Of a stretch of DNA of 13,289 nucleotides, positions 1 through 7,214 are shown in pieces; positions within the stretch are counted from its first letter, which is position 1, and every line of letters begins with the position of its first letter. A program made the translations under genes and the position numbers. This DNA comes from Phycisphaeraceae bacterium (lineage in GTDB: Bacteria; Planctomycetota; Phycisphaerae; Phycisphaerales; Phycisphaeraceae). Below the pieces are notes generated by a model. The model saw only the letters and a program-made list of their open reading frames with translations, searched no databases and was not told where the DNA came from. The stretch lies in the NCBI GenBank assembly GCA_007119405.1, contig SKPT01000664.1, positions 1 to 13,289 of the forward strand. Reading direction: 5' to 3'.

Positions 1-476
1 TCACCGGCTTCCGAAAGCAGGCTGCGATACTCATCTACGTCCATATAGCCGGGGCGGGTTCGTACAGGTTCGCCGGTCGGGGTCGCGATCACGGTCGTGG
101 GCACGCCCGTAATCCCGAATGCCTGCGCCAGCGACCGGTGCTGGTCAACGTCGACCTTCACCGCGACGAAATTCCGCAGGCGCTGTTGAACCGACGCCTC
201 GGCGAGCGTGGTCTGCTCCATGTGCTTGCACGTGCCGCACCACTGGGCGAAGAAATCGAGCACCAGCATCTTGTTCTCAGCTTGAGCTTCGGCAAAGGCC
301 TGGTCCGGATGGTAATGCCGGGTCAACGCAGGTGCCGCTTGCGGGACAGCATTGTTGGAGTGGACAACGCCATCGGAATCATAGATCCTCTGGATACCTC
401 CCCAGACGGCAGCAATGGTGATACCGACGATTACACCTGCGGCCAGGATGCTTCTTGTCCGCCACTGTGCATTCAC
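1..476 (-). CDS. Membrane-anchored thioredoxin-like protein, partial at left edge
   Basis: The frame is open from a GTG at 474-476 to the window edge (158 codons plus two bases), so the C-terminus is missing. An AAAGG ribosome site lies just upstream of the GTG. Residues about 9-25 form one hydrophobic N-terminal segment (signal anchor), so the rest should be periplasmic. The thioredoxin fold is visible: a beta strand leading into WCGTCK (Cys80, Cys83), then a KVDVD strand, then GITGVPTT with the cis-proline at about Pro126. The long stretch after the CxxC resembles the DsbD C-terminal / thioredoxin_7 group rather than classical TrxA. It is last in the visible metal-efflux cluster, which suggests it reduces exported cysteines; that role is inference. 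A disulfide-exchange protein for cytochrome maturation is an alternative. Confidence 0.85.
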   Translation of the reverse strand, partial: MNAQWRTRSILAAGVIVGITIAAVWGGIQRIYDSDGVVHSNNAVPQAAPALTRHYHPDQAFAEAQAENKMLVLDFFAQWCGTCKHMEQTTLAEASVQQRLRNFVAVKVDVDQHRSLAQAFGITGVPTTVIATPTGEPVRTRPGYMDVDEYRSLLSEAG

Positions 477-535
477 ACATTACCTTTCAGGAATCCACTG
501 CCTACTCGTATGCGCTTTGAAACGGCTGCAAAGCC

Positions 536-561
536 CCCGCCCGGTCGTCATTCCGGGCGGG
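536..561 (-). terminator. GC-rich hairpin between the CPC peptide and thioredoxin-like genes
   Basis: A perfect 9-bp inverted repeat (536-544 pairs with 553-561) with an 8-nt loop sits 22 bases past the stop of the small peptide gene. On the minus strand it is followed only by GGCTTTGC, so the T-tract is weak. It may be an attenuator or RNA-stabilising hairpin rather than a full terminator, because the next gene on the same strand starts 60 bases further on. Confidence 0.45.
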
Positions 562-582
562 AGCGGGAGGCCCTGCGCATGA

Positions 583-714
583 TCATCCGTTGTCGATCAT
601 GCACGGGCAGCGCGGCGGCTTGTCGTCGCCACCGCCATCGTCGGCCTGCACGATGCTGACGCCGCCAAAGCCCAGCGCCAGCACCAGCCCAAGGGAAAGC
701 ATCGCCTTCTTCAT
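583..714 (-). CDS. 43-residue exported peptide with Cys-Pro-Cys-Met motif
   Basis: A 43-codon frame starts at ATG 714-712 and stops at TGA 585-583. An AAGGAG ribosome site lies 6 bases upstream of the ATG, among the best in the window. The product has a textbook signal peptide: MKKAM, a hydrophobic core of about 15 residues, and an AxA-like end (VQA) predicted to be cut near residue 24. The mature part would be only about 19 residues, acidic (DDGGGDD) and ending in PPRCPCMIDNG with Cys36, Cys38 and Met39. CxC plus Met is a plausible Cu(I)/Ag(I) ligand set. It follows the permease gene by 82 bases on the same strand. No family is recognised; a metal-scavenging or signalling peptide is inference. 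The signal peptide and ribosome site together make a chance frame unlikely. Confidence 0.72.
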   Translation of the reverse strand: MKKAMLSLGLVLALGFGGVSIVQADDGGGDDKPPRCPCMIDNG

Positions 715-758
715 GACGAACTCCTTTCAACACGTCCTTTCGTAAGACACATTCCTCT

Positions 759-779
759 CAGGCGAAGGCCGAGCGCCTG
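759..779 (-). other. Short hairpin downstream of the permease gene
   Basis: A 6-bp inverted repeat (759-764 with 774-779) with a 9-nt loop lies between the permease stop and the small peptide gene. There is no T-tract, so it is more likely an RNA processing or stability element than a terminator, if it matters at all. Confidence 0.2.
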
Positions 780-796
780 GAATACTTCCGCTTGCG

Positions 797-3700
797 TCAT
801 CCAGCCTTCTCACGCGCGGCCGCCTCCGAAGCTTCGCCTGCGAGCCCCAGCTTCAACTTGATCTCCTCCGCCAGGCAGTAGAGCACCGGCACGGAGAACA
901 TGGTCAGCAGGACGAAGAGCATGCCGCCGACGCTGGGGATGGCCATGGGGATCATGATGTCGGCTCCCGTGCCCGTGGCGGTGAGCACCGGCAGCAGGGC
1001 CAGGATCGTTGTCGCCGTGGTCATCAGGCACGGGCGCACGCGGCGGACGCCGGCGGCGACGGTGGCCTGGCGTATCTCGGCGACGGTGGTCGGCCGACGC
1101 CGGGCGAAGCTCTGGTTCAGGTACGTCGCGATCACCACGCCGTTGTCCACGGCGATGCCGAACAGGGCGAGAAAGCCCACCCACACGGCCACCGAGAGGT
1201 TGATCGGGTGGAGGTTGAACAGCTCGCGCATGTTCACGCCGAACACCTCGAAGTTGCCGAACCAGTGCTGGGCGTAGGGGTAGAGCATGGCGAACCCGCC
1301 GGCCCAGGCGACGGCGATGCCGCTGAAGACGATGAGCGTCGTGACGATCGAGCGAAACTGAAAGTAGAGGATCAGGAAGATTGTCACCAGCGCGATGGGC
1401 AGGACGACGCGCAGGGTCGCGGCGGCGCGGAGCTGATGCTCGTAGTTGCCCGCGAAGCGCCAGCTTACACCCTGGGGCACGGCCAGCTCGCCGCTGTCGA
1501 CCTTGCCGTCGAGGTAGTCGCGGACCTGCTCGACGACGTCTACCTCGGCCATGTGTGGGGCCGGGCCGAAGGTGATGTAGGCGGTGAGGAAGGTGTCCTC
1601 GCTCTTGATGACCTGCGGGCCGCGGGCATAGCGGATTTCGGCGATCTCGGCCAGTGGGATCTGCTCACCGCCCATTCCGGGCATCATCACGCGTTCGAAG
1701 GCTTCGATGTCCTGGCGCAGCTCGCGGGCGTAGCGCACGCGCACGGGGTAGCGCTCGCGACCTTCGACGGTGGTGGTGGCGCGCATGCCGCCGATGGCGG
1801 TCTGGATGACGTGCTGGACGTCGGCGATCGCCAGGCCGTAGCGGTCGATCGCCTCGCGATCGGGGTGAACTTCGAGGTAGGGCTTGCCGACGACGCGGTC
1901 GGCGTTGACAGTGCCCTGGCGTACGGAGGGCACCTCGCGCACGAGGCCTTCGATCTGCACGGCCATGCGATCCAGCGTGTCGAGGTCCGGGGCGCGGAGC
2001 TTGATGCCCATGGGTGCGCGCATGCCGGTCTGGAGCATGACCAGGCGCGTCTCGATGGGCTGGAGCTTGGGCGCGCTGGTGGTGCCGGGCAGGTCGGCGG
2101 CGGCGACGATCTCGTTCCAGATGTCGTCGGGGTTGCGGATGTGGTCGCGCCACTGGCGATAAGGCCTGCCGCCGCCGGAGTCGTCGATGATCAGCTCGCC
2201 GTCGGCGTCGCGGATGAATTCGCCGCGGTCGGTGTCATATTTGAAGTTGATGTGTCGGCCGGCGGCGTCGGTGATGTACTCGCTTTTGTAGTTGATGACG
2301 GTTTCGATCATGGAGACGGGTGCCGGGTCGAGCGCCGATTCGGCCCGGCCGATCTTGCCGTAGACGCCTTCGACCTCGGGCACGGATTGGATCGCCAGAT
2401 CCTGGTATTGCAACACGTCGAGCGCCTCGCCGATGGAGGCGTGGGGCATGGTGGTGGGCATCCAGAGGAAGGCGCCCTCGTCGAACGGCGGCATGAACTC
2501 GCGCCCGAGGCCGGGGAATTCGTGGTTCGCCCATACCCAGGCGCCGCTCATGCGGATCTGGTCGAAGTTTCGCTGCGCCAGCAGCGTGCCGCCGGCGAGC
2601 ACGATGCCGGCGCCGAGGGCGGCGACGGCCGTAACGGTCATGACCAGCCGCGGCGGCACCTCGGCCAGGCGCAGCATGTGGTAGCCGTCGTAGATCAGCG
2701 CCGCGGCGATCAGCGCCAGGACGGCCGGCCCGGCTATGGGCATGACGGTGTCGAAGCCCATCCACACGCAGAGGCCGAAAAGGATCAACAGCAAGGGCAG
2801 GATGAGGAACGCGCCCTTGAGCAGCAGGAAGGCGCGCAGGGCGTAGGGGTAGGCGAGCATGAACAGCCAGAACAGGCCCAGCAGTCCGCCGATGAGCCCG
2901 GCGACGAAGATAAAGTTGCGTGCGATGCCGCGCTCGGGGCCCAGCGGCTCCCACACGCCGGCGAGGATGTACGCCACGGCGACCGCCGCGATGGCGCTGG
3001 CAACCCACGCAGCGGCACGGCGCAGGCCGATGGCCAGCTTCTGCGTCGGCTCGAGCCACTGCGGGCGCAGCTTCGCCATGATCGCGGGCAGGTCGTCTTC
3101 GAGCAGGTGATAGATTACGACGCCCAGCAGCAGCAGGCCCAGGGGCCAGACCCAACCCCAGCCCTGGATGGCACCGAAGCTGGTGATGCCCACCGCCACG
3201 ACGCCGACGAGGAAGAGCAACGCGCGGCGCAGCCACTTGCCGCGCACGTCGCTGGCGATGGTCAGGTGCACGACGGCCGGGACGATCGTCAGGGCGACGA
3301 AGATCGCGCCGATGAGCACGAACGTTTTCGTGTAGGCCAGGGGGATGAACATCTTGCCCTCGGCCCCGGTCATGGTGAACACGGGCAGGAAGCTGATGAT
3401 CGTGGTGCTGATGGCGGTGAGGATGGCCGAACCGACCTCCTGCGTGCCGCGGAAGACGACCTCAAGGCGCGGCTCGTCCGGCCCGGCCTCCTTGAGGTGC
3501 TTGAGCACGTTCTCCGTAACGATCACACCCATGTCCACGATCGTGCCGATGGCAATGGCGATACCCGCCAGCGACACGACGTTGGCGTCCACACCCACCA
3601 GCTTCATCATGATGAAGCTCATGAGCACCGCCAGCGGCAGCATGGAGCTGATCACCAGCGAGCTGCGCAGGTGCACCACAAGCACGAGCACCACGATGAC

Positions 3701-5014
3701 GGTGACGAGGATCTGCTGAAAGAGCGCGTCGTTGAGCGTGCCCAGCGTTTCGTAGATGAGCTCGGTGCGGTCGTAGAAGGGCACGATGGTGAGCTGGCTG
3801 GTGGTGATCCATGCAGGCCAGTCGTCGCGCGGCGTGTCGCGCAGCCAGTTGAGCCAGGCTTCGTGGTCGAGATCGGGCGAAGCAAAAGCGTCAAAGCCCT
3901 GCGCCTCGGCGAACCGGCGCACCTCCTCCGGGGGGACCTGGTCCCAGTCGACGACCACGCGCGCCGGCAGGCCCGGGCTGATCTCGGCGATCTGGCCCTT
4001 GATGTTGTGGATGGCTTCGAGCGGGTTGTAGCCTTCGAGCACCACGGCCACGCCGCCGACCGCCTCGGCCCCCGCCACGGTCAGCGCCCCGCGGCGGGGG
4101 GCGGGGCCGCGGCTGACGTTCGCCACGTCGCGCACGCGCACCGGCACATGGTCCGCCCGGGCCTCAATGACCGTACGCTCAATGTCCTCGAGCGTCTTGA
4201 TGAAGCCCACGCCGCGGATGACGTACTCGACCTGGTTGATCTCCGTCACCCCGGCGCCGACGTCGAGGTTGCTGTCGCGCACCGCACCGAAGACCTGCGC
4301 CAGCGACACGTCGTAGGCCCGCAGGGCGTCGGGGTCGATCTCGATGAGGTAGTCGGGTACGTAGCCGCCGATGGACGCGACCTCGGTGATGCCTTCGGCC
4401 CCGAGCAGGCCGTAGCGCACGTACCAGTCCTGGACGCTGCGCAGTTCATCGAGGTCCCAGCCGCCGATGGGCTGGCCGTCGGGGTCACGGCCTTCGAGCG
4501 TGTACCAGAAGACCTGGCCCAGGGCGGTGGCGTCCGGGCCCAGCGCCGGCGAGACGCCCTCGGGCAGCGTGTCGCGCGGCAGGCTGCTGAGCTTCTCGAT
4601 GATCTTGGCCCGCGACCAGTCCCAGTCGACGCCTTCCTGGAAGATGATAAAAACCATCGAGAAGCCGAACGCCGAGCTGCTACGCACCTCCTCGACGCCG
4701 GGCACGCCCATGAGGTTGACCGTCAGCGGATACGTGACCTGGTCCTCGACGTCCTGCGGCGAGCGGCCGGGCCACTCGGTGAAGACGATCTGCTGGTTCT
4801 CGCCCAGGTTGGGGATCGCGTCGACCGGCACGGGATCGCGCGGCAGCACGTCGATGTCCCAGTCGAACGGCGCCACCGACACGCCCCAGCCGACAAGCAG
4901 CATGACCATCAGCACCACGACCAGCTTCTGCTTGAGGAAGAAGCGGATCAGCGGATCGAGGAATGTGCCCTGTTGGACATCGGCGCTGACAGTGGGTTCT
5001 TGGTTTTCACTCAT
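797..5014 (-). CDS. cusA: CusA/CzcA-family heavy-metal RND efflux permease, extended membrane domain
   Basis: This is an inner-membrane, proton-driven RND pump of the heavy-metal efflux (HME) group, which takes metal from the periplasm and adaptor and expels it through an outer-membrane channel. The 1405 residues compare with about 1040-1050 for E. coli CusA. Visible family marks: N-terminal membrane helix at about 30-48; DAIPNLGENQQIVFTEWPGRSPQDVEDQVTYP-type porter start at 65-96 with VEEVRSSSAFGFS; the TM4 signature GIAIAIGTIVDMGVIVTEN (484-502, Asp494 and Glu501); GREFMPPFDEGAFLWMPTTMP after TM7 (837-857); TVEGRERYPVRVRY (1082-1095); and C-terminal TMs with GIAVDNGVVIATYLN. Methionines 993, 998, 1002 and 1077 fall in the second porter half, where CusA uses Met ligands; exact equivalence was not aligned. 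Residues about 598-813 are largely extra hydrophobic helices. The start has a GAGGTG site 5 bases upstream. Cu/Ag is favoured over Zn/Co/Ni from neighbours, not proven. Confidence 0.95.
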   Translation of the reverse strand: MSENQEPTVSADVQQGTFLDPLIRFFLKQKLVVVLMVMLLVGWGVSVAPFDWDIDVLPRDPVPVDAIPNLGENQQIVFTEWPGRSPQDVEDQVTYPLTVNLMGVPGVEEVRSSSAFGFSMVFIIFQEGVDWDWSRAKIIEKLSSLPRDTLPEGVSPALGPDATALGQVFWYTLEGRDPDGQPIGGWDLDELRSVQDWYVRYGLLGAEGITEVASIGGYVPDYLIEIDPDALRAYDVSLAQVFGAVRDSNLDVGAGVTEINQVEYVIRGVGFIKTLEDIERTVIEARADHVPVRVRDVANVSRGPAPRRGALTVAGAEAVGGVAVVLEGYNPLEAIHNIKGQIAEISPGLPARVVVDWDQVPPEEVRRFAEAQGFDAFASPDLDHEAWLNWLRDTPRDDWPAWITTSQLTIVPFYDRTELIYETLGTLNDALFQQILVTVIVVLVLVVHLRSSLVISSMLPLAVLMSFIMMKLVGVDANVVSLAGIAIAIGTIVDMGVIVTENVLKHLKEAGPDEPRLEVVFRGTQEVGSAILTAISTTIISFLPVFTMTGAEGKMFIPLAYTKTFVLIGAIFVALTIVPAVVHLTIASDVRGKWLRRALLFLVGVVAVGITSFGAIQGWGWVWPLGLLLLGVVIYHLLEDDLPAIMAKLRPQWLEPTQKLAIGLRRAAAWVASAIAAVAVAYILAGVWEPLGPERGIARNFIFVAGLIGGLLGLFWLFMLAYPYALRAFLLLKGAFLILPLLLILFGLCVWMGFDTVMPIAGPAVLALIAAALIYDGYHMLRLAEVPPRLVMTVTAVAALGAGIVLAGGTLLAQRNFDQIRMSGAWVWANHEFPGLGREFMPPFDEGAFLWMPTTMPHASIGEALDVLQYQDLAIQSVPEVEGVYGKIGRAESALDPAPVSMIETVINYKSEYITDAAGRHINFKYDTDRGEFIRDADGELIIDDSGGGRPYRQWRDHIRNPDDIWNEIVAAADLPGTTSAPKLQPIETRLVMLQTGMRAPMGIKLRAPDLDTLDRMAVQIEGLVREVPSVRQGTVNADRVVGKPYLEVHPDREAIDRYGLAIADVQHVIQTAIGGMRATTTVEGRERYPVRVRYARELRQDIEAFERVMMPGMGGEQIPLAEIAEIRYARGPQVIKSEDTFLTAYITFGPAPHMAEVDVVEQVRDYLDGKVDSGELAVPQGVSWRFAGNYEHQLRAAATLRVVLPIALVTIFLILYFQFRSIVTTLIVFSGIAVAWAGGFAMLYPYAQHWFGNFEVFGVNMRELFNLHPINLSVAVWVGFLALFGIAVDNGVVIATYLNQSFARRRPTTVAEIRQATVAAGVRRVRPCLMTTATTILALLPVLTATGTGADIMIPMAIPSVGGMLFVLLTMFSVPVLYCLAEEIKLKLGLAGEASEAAAREKAG

Positions 5015-5042
5015 TCTGACACCTCACAGCCCATCAGGGCTG
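5015..5042 (-). promoter_or_regulatory. Ribosome site and adjacent hairpin ahead of the permease gene
   Basis: A GAGGTG ribosome site (5020-5025) lies 5 bases before the permease ATG. Immediately upstream is a 6-bp stem with a 4-nt loop (5027-5032 with 5037-5042). It lies in the 50-base gap after the adaptor gene and could adjust the permease-to-adaptor ratio; that effect is inference. Confidence 0.4.
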
Positions 5043-5064
5043 CTGCAGCGGTCCGGGCCCGCTT

Positions 5065-7203
5065 TCAGTGGTTGTGGGTTGGCTCGGGCGATGCCTGCTC
5101 GAACTTGGGCAGGAACCGGTCCGGGTCGGCCTCGAATTGCGGCTCACACGCAGCGCAGCAGAATCGGATCTCACGGCCCTGGTGCATGTAGCTCACCGGC
5201 CCGCCCATCGAGTCCAGCGGCTGGCCGCTGACCAGGCACACGTCCAGCGGGTAGTCGTCGGCCGCGGCAGGATCGTGTGCGTTGGCGGGGTCGGCGGGCT
5301 CGGCGGGGTCATCGGCCGGCTTGCCGAGCAGATCGTCCTGGACGACGCCGCATTGCAGCATCACCGCGCCGAAGTAGGGGTTGGCGACCTGCTCGTCGGC
5401 CTGAAGCCAGTCGGCCCCCTCGTTGTCGAAGGCCATCGGGCAGTGCACGCGGTACATCGCCTCGACGTGGCCGCGGGCGAACGCGGTCACCGCCAGGGCC
5501 GTGTAATCGCTGAGCGGCTCAAGGTGCTCGCGGATCGCCTCAAGCTCCTCACCCCCGGCCATGGCGTGCAGGGCGTTGTGCAGTTCCACGTCTACAGCCT
5601 GCCAGGCGTCGCGCGTCGTCGGATCGAGCGAACCGGCATCCATGGCCAGCAGGTGATCGTGGTAATCGACCACCGCCTGCCGCGCCGCATCGAAGTCATC
5701 GTCCGCCAACGCCGCGGTCAACTCGAGGTAGCGATCGAACGCCTCAGCCACCAAATGGGCAAACGCGTCCGGCACGTCGGCGGGATCCACCGCATGGGCC
5801 GGATGATCGGCGGGGATGCGTGGCTCGGCCTCGGGCTCCTCGCCGAACAGCTCCGCCCGGGCCATCATGCTCGGCCGGCCGCGGATCTGAAGCTCGCTGT
5901 CGATCTTGAACGCCCCGCGGCTGACGACCTGCTCACCTTCTTCCAGACCCTCGCGCACCACGTAATGGTCGCCCACCCGCGGGCCAAGCACGATCTGACG
6001 ACCCTCGAAGGTGGGGCGGTCCGTATTCGGCTGACGCACATACACCACCGCCCGCCTCCCGGTGATCAGCGGCGCCGAGGCGGCGATCATCAGCGGTGGC
6101 TCGGCCGCGGCGTCGTCGGCGCCCCGGCGCACACCCTGGCCCTGACCCGTCACCTCGGCCCGGACCGTCCCCCGGGCGAACATGCCCGGCTTGAGCAGGC
6201 CGTCGGGATTGGGCACCTCGACGCGCACTCTCGTCGTGCGCCTGCCCGGGTCAATGCTCGGATTAACGAACGTCACCTCACCCTCGAACACCTCGCCCGG
6301 ATAGGACTGCACAGTGAACGATGCCGTCTGGCCGACGCGCAGCCATTGCAGGTCGCTCTCGAAGGCTTCGAGCTGCAACCAGAGCGTGGACAGGTCCGCG
6401 ATGCGCAGCAGCCGACCGCCTTCGCCCAGCCACTCGCCCTCGCGCACGTTGAGCTCGGCGACGACGCCATCGATGGGGCTGCGTACCTCGTACATGCGCG
6501 GGATCTCACCCGTTTCGAGGATCGCATCGACCTGGTCCGCCGAGACGCCCAGGCGCTCGAGCCTCGCCTTGCCGGCCTCCAGGCCGTTGGGGTTGCGCCT
6601 TGCGGCATGGCTCTGCTGAACCAGAAGCAGCTCGCGGGCCGCGGCCGTGACCTGCGGGCTGTAGAACGCCGCCAGCGGCTCGCCCTCGCGCACCGCCGTC
6701 CAGAGGTAGTTGGCATCAAGGCGCTCGACGTAGCTCTGGCTGCGCGCCACCACATCCCGAAGACGCCGCTCGTCATAATCAAGTTTGCCGACGAAGCGAA
6801 CCTCCGTCTCGGCCGCCCGGCGCTCGGCGGGCATGGTGCGGATCTCCAGCAGCCGCGCCGACCGCTCGCTCAGCCGCAGCACCGGCAAGTCGGTGTCGCC
6901 GTCGTCACCGTCGGTGGGCTTGGGGATCAGGTCCATGCCGCAGATCGGGCACGGCTCGTCCGGATCGGTCGACGTGATCTGCGGGTGCATCGAGCAGTAG
7001 TAGACCGTCTCATCAGAGCCGGCGTTGCCGTTGTCCTGCTGCTCATCACCGCTGGCGGCGGTCGGCTGCACCGTCGCCGCGTCGTCGGAGCGAAAGCCCC
7101 GGCCGGCGACGAACGAGCCCAACGATACTGCGACGAGCAGAAGCACCAGTCCGCCAGCCAGCAGCCAGCGCGTCACTTGCGGGGCGTTCGAGAGCGTCAT
7201 CAT
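5065..7203 (-). CDS. cusB: CusB-like RND periplasmic adaptor with HMBD, DUF3347 and YHS domains
   Basis: A 712-residue membrane-fusion protein that links the RND permease to the outer-membrane channel. Order: N-terminal membrane anchor (12-34); heavy-metal binding domain (68-96) with YYCSMHPQI and CPICGMDLIP (Cys70, Met72, His73, Cys85, Cys88, Met90); barrel-sandwich and alpha-hairpin adaptor core (about 105-445) including YEVRSPIDGVVAELNVREGE and GLLKPGMFARG; DUF3347 (about 478-622) with HCPMAFDNEGADWL, NPYFG and Cys588/Cys618; and a C-terminal YHS domain (651-692) with Cys656, Cys682, Cys683 and Cys686. CusB itself is about 400 residues, so roughly 250 residues are added at the C-terminus. 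The ATG at 7203 was chosen for its AAGGAG site and because the hydrophobic anchor follows directly; the upstream extension overlaps the preceding gene. Starts 10 bases after that gene's stop. The HMBD and DUF3347 favour Cu/Ag. Confidence 0.95.
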   Translation of the reverse strand: MMTLSNAPQVTRWLLAGGLVLLLVAVSLGSFVAGRGFRSDDAATVQPTAASGDEQQDNGNAGSDETVYYCSMHPQITSTDPDEPCPICGMDLIPKPTDGDDGDTDLPVLRLSERSARLLEIRTMPAERRAAETEVRFVGKLDYDERRLRDVVARSQSYVERLDANYLWTAVREGEPLAAFYSPQVTAAARELLLVQQSHAARRNPNGLEAGKARLERLGVSADQVDAILETGEIPRMYEVRSPIDGVVAELNVREGEWLGEGGRLLRIADLSTLWLQLEAFESDLQWLRVGQTASFTVQSYPGEVFEGEVTFVNPSIDPGRRTTRVRVEVPNPDGLLKPGMFARGTVRAEVTGQGQGVRRGADDAAAEPPLMIAASAPLITGRRAVVYVRQPNTDRPTFEGRQIVLGPRVGDHYVVREGLEEGEQVVSRGAFKIDSELQIRGRPSMMARAELFGEEPEAEPRIPADHPAHAVDPADVPDAFAHLVAEAFDRYLELTAALADDDFDAARQAVVDYHDHLLAMDAGSLDPTTRDAWQAVDVELHNALHAMAGGEELEAIREHLEPLSDYTALAVTAFARGHVEAMYRVHCPMAFDNEGADWLQADEQVANPYFGAVMLQCGVVQDDLLGKPADDPAEPADPANAHDPAAADDYPLDVCLVSGQPLDSMGGPVSYMHQGREIRFCCAACEPQFEADPDRFLPKFEQASPEPTHNH

Positions 7204-7208
7204 GCATA

Positions 7209-7214
7209 CTCCTT
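7209..7214 (-). promoter_or_regulatory. Ribosome binding site deciding the adaptor start
   Basis: AAGGAG on the minus strand, 5 bases before the first and 8 before the second of two adjacent ATG codons (7203 and 7200). It touches the stop codon of the outer-membrane factor gene, so the two are probably translationally coupled. Confidence 0.7.

Noticed and set aside
1208..5191. Plus-strand open frame of 1327 codons opposite the permease gene
   Set aside because: It is the antisense shadow of a real HME-RND gene in GC-rich DNA; its product is a low-complexity Asp/Glu/His/Gln/Arg-rich string with no membrane or domain features and no ribosome site of note.
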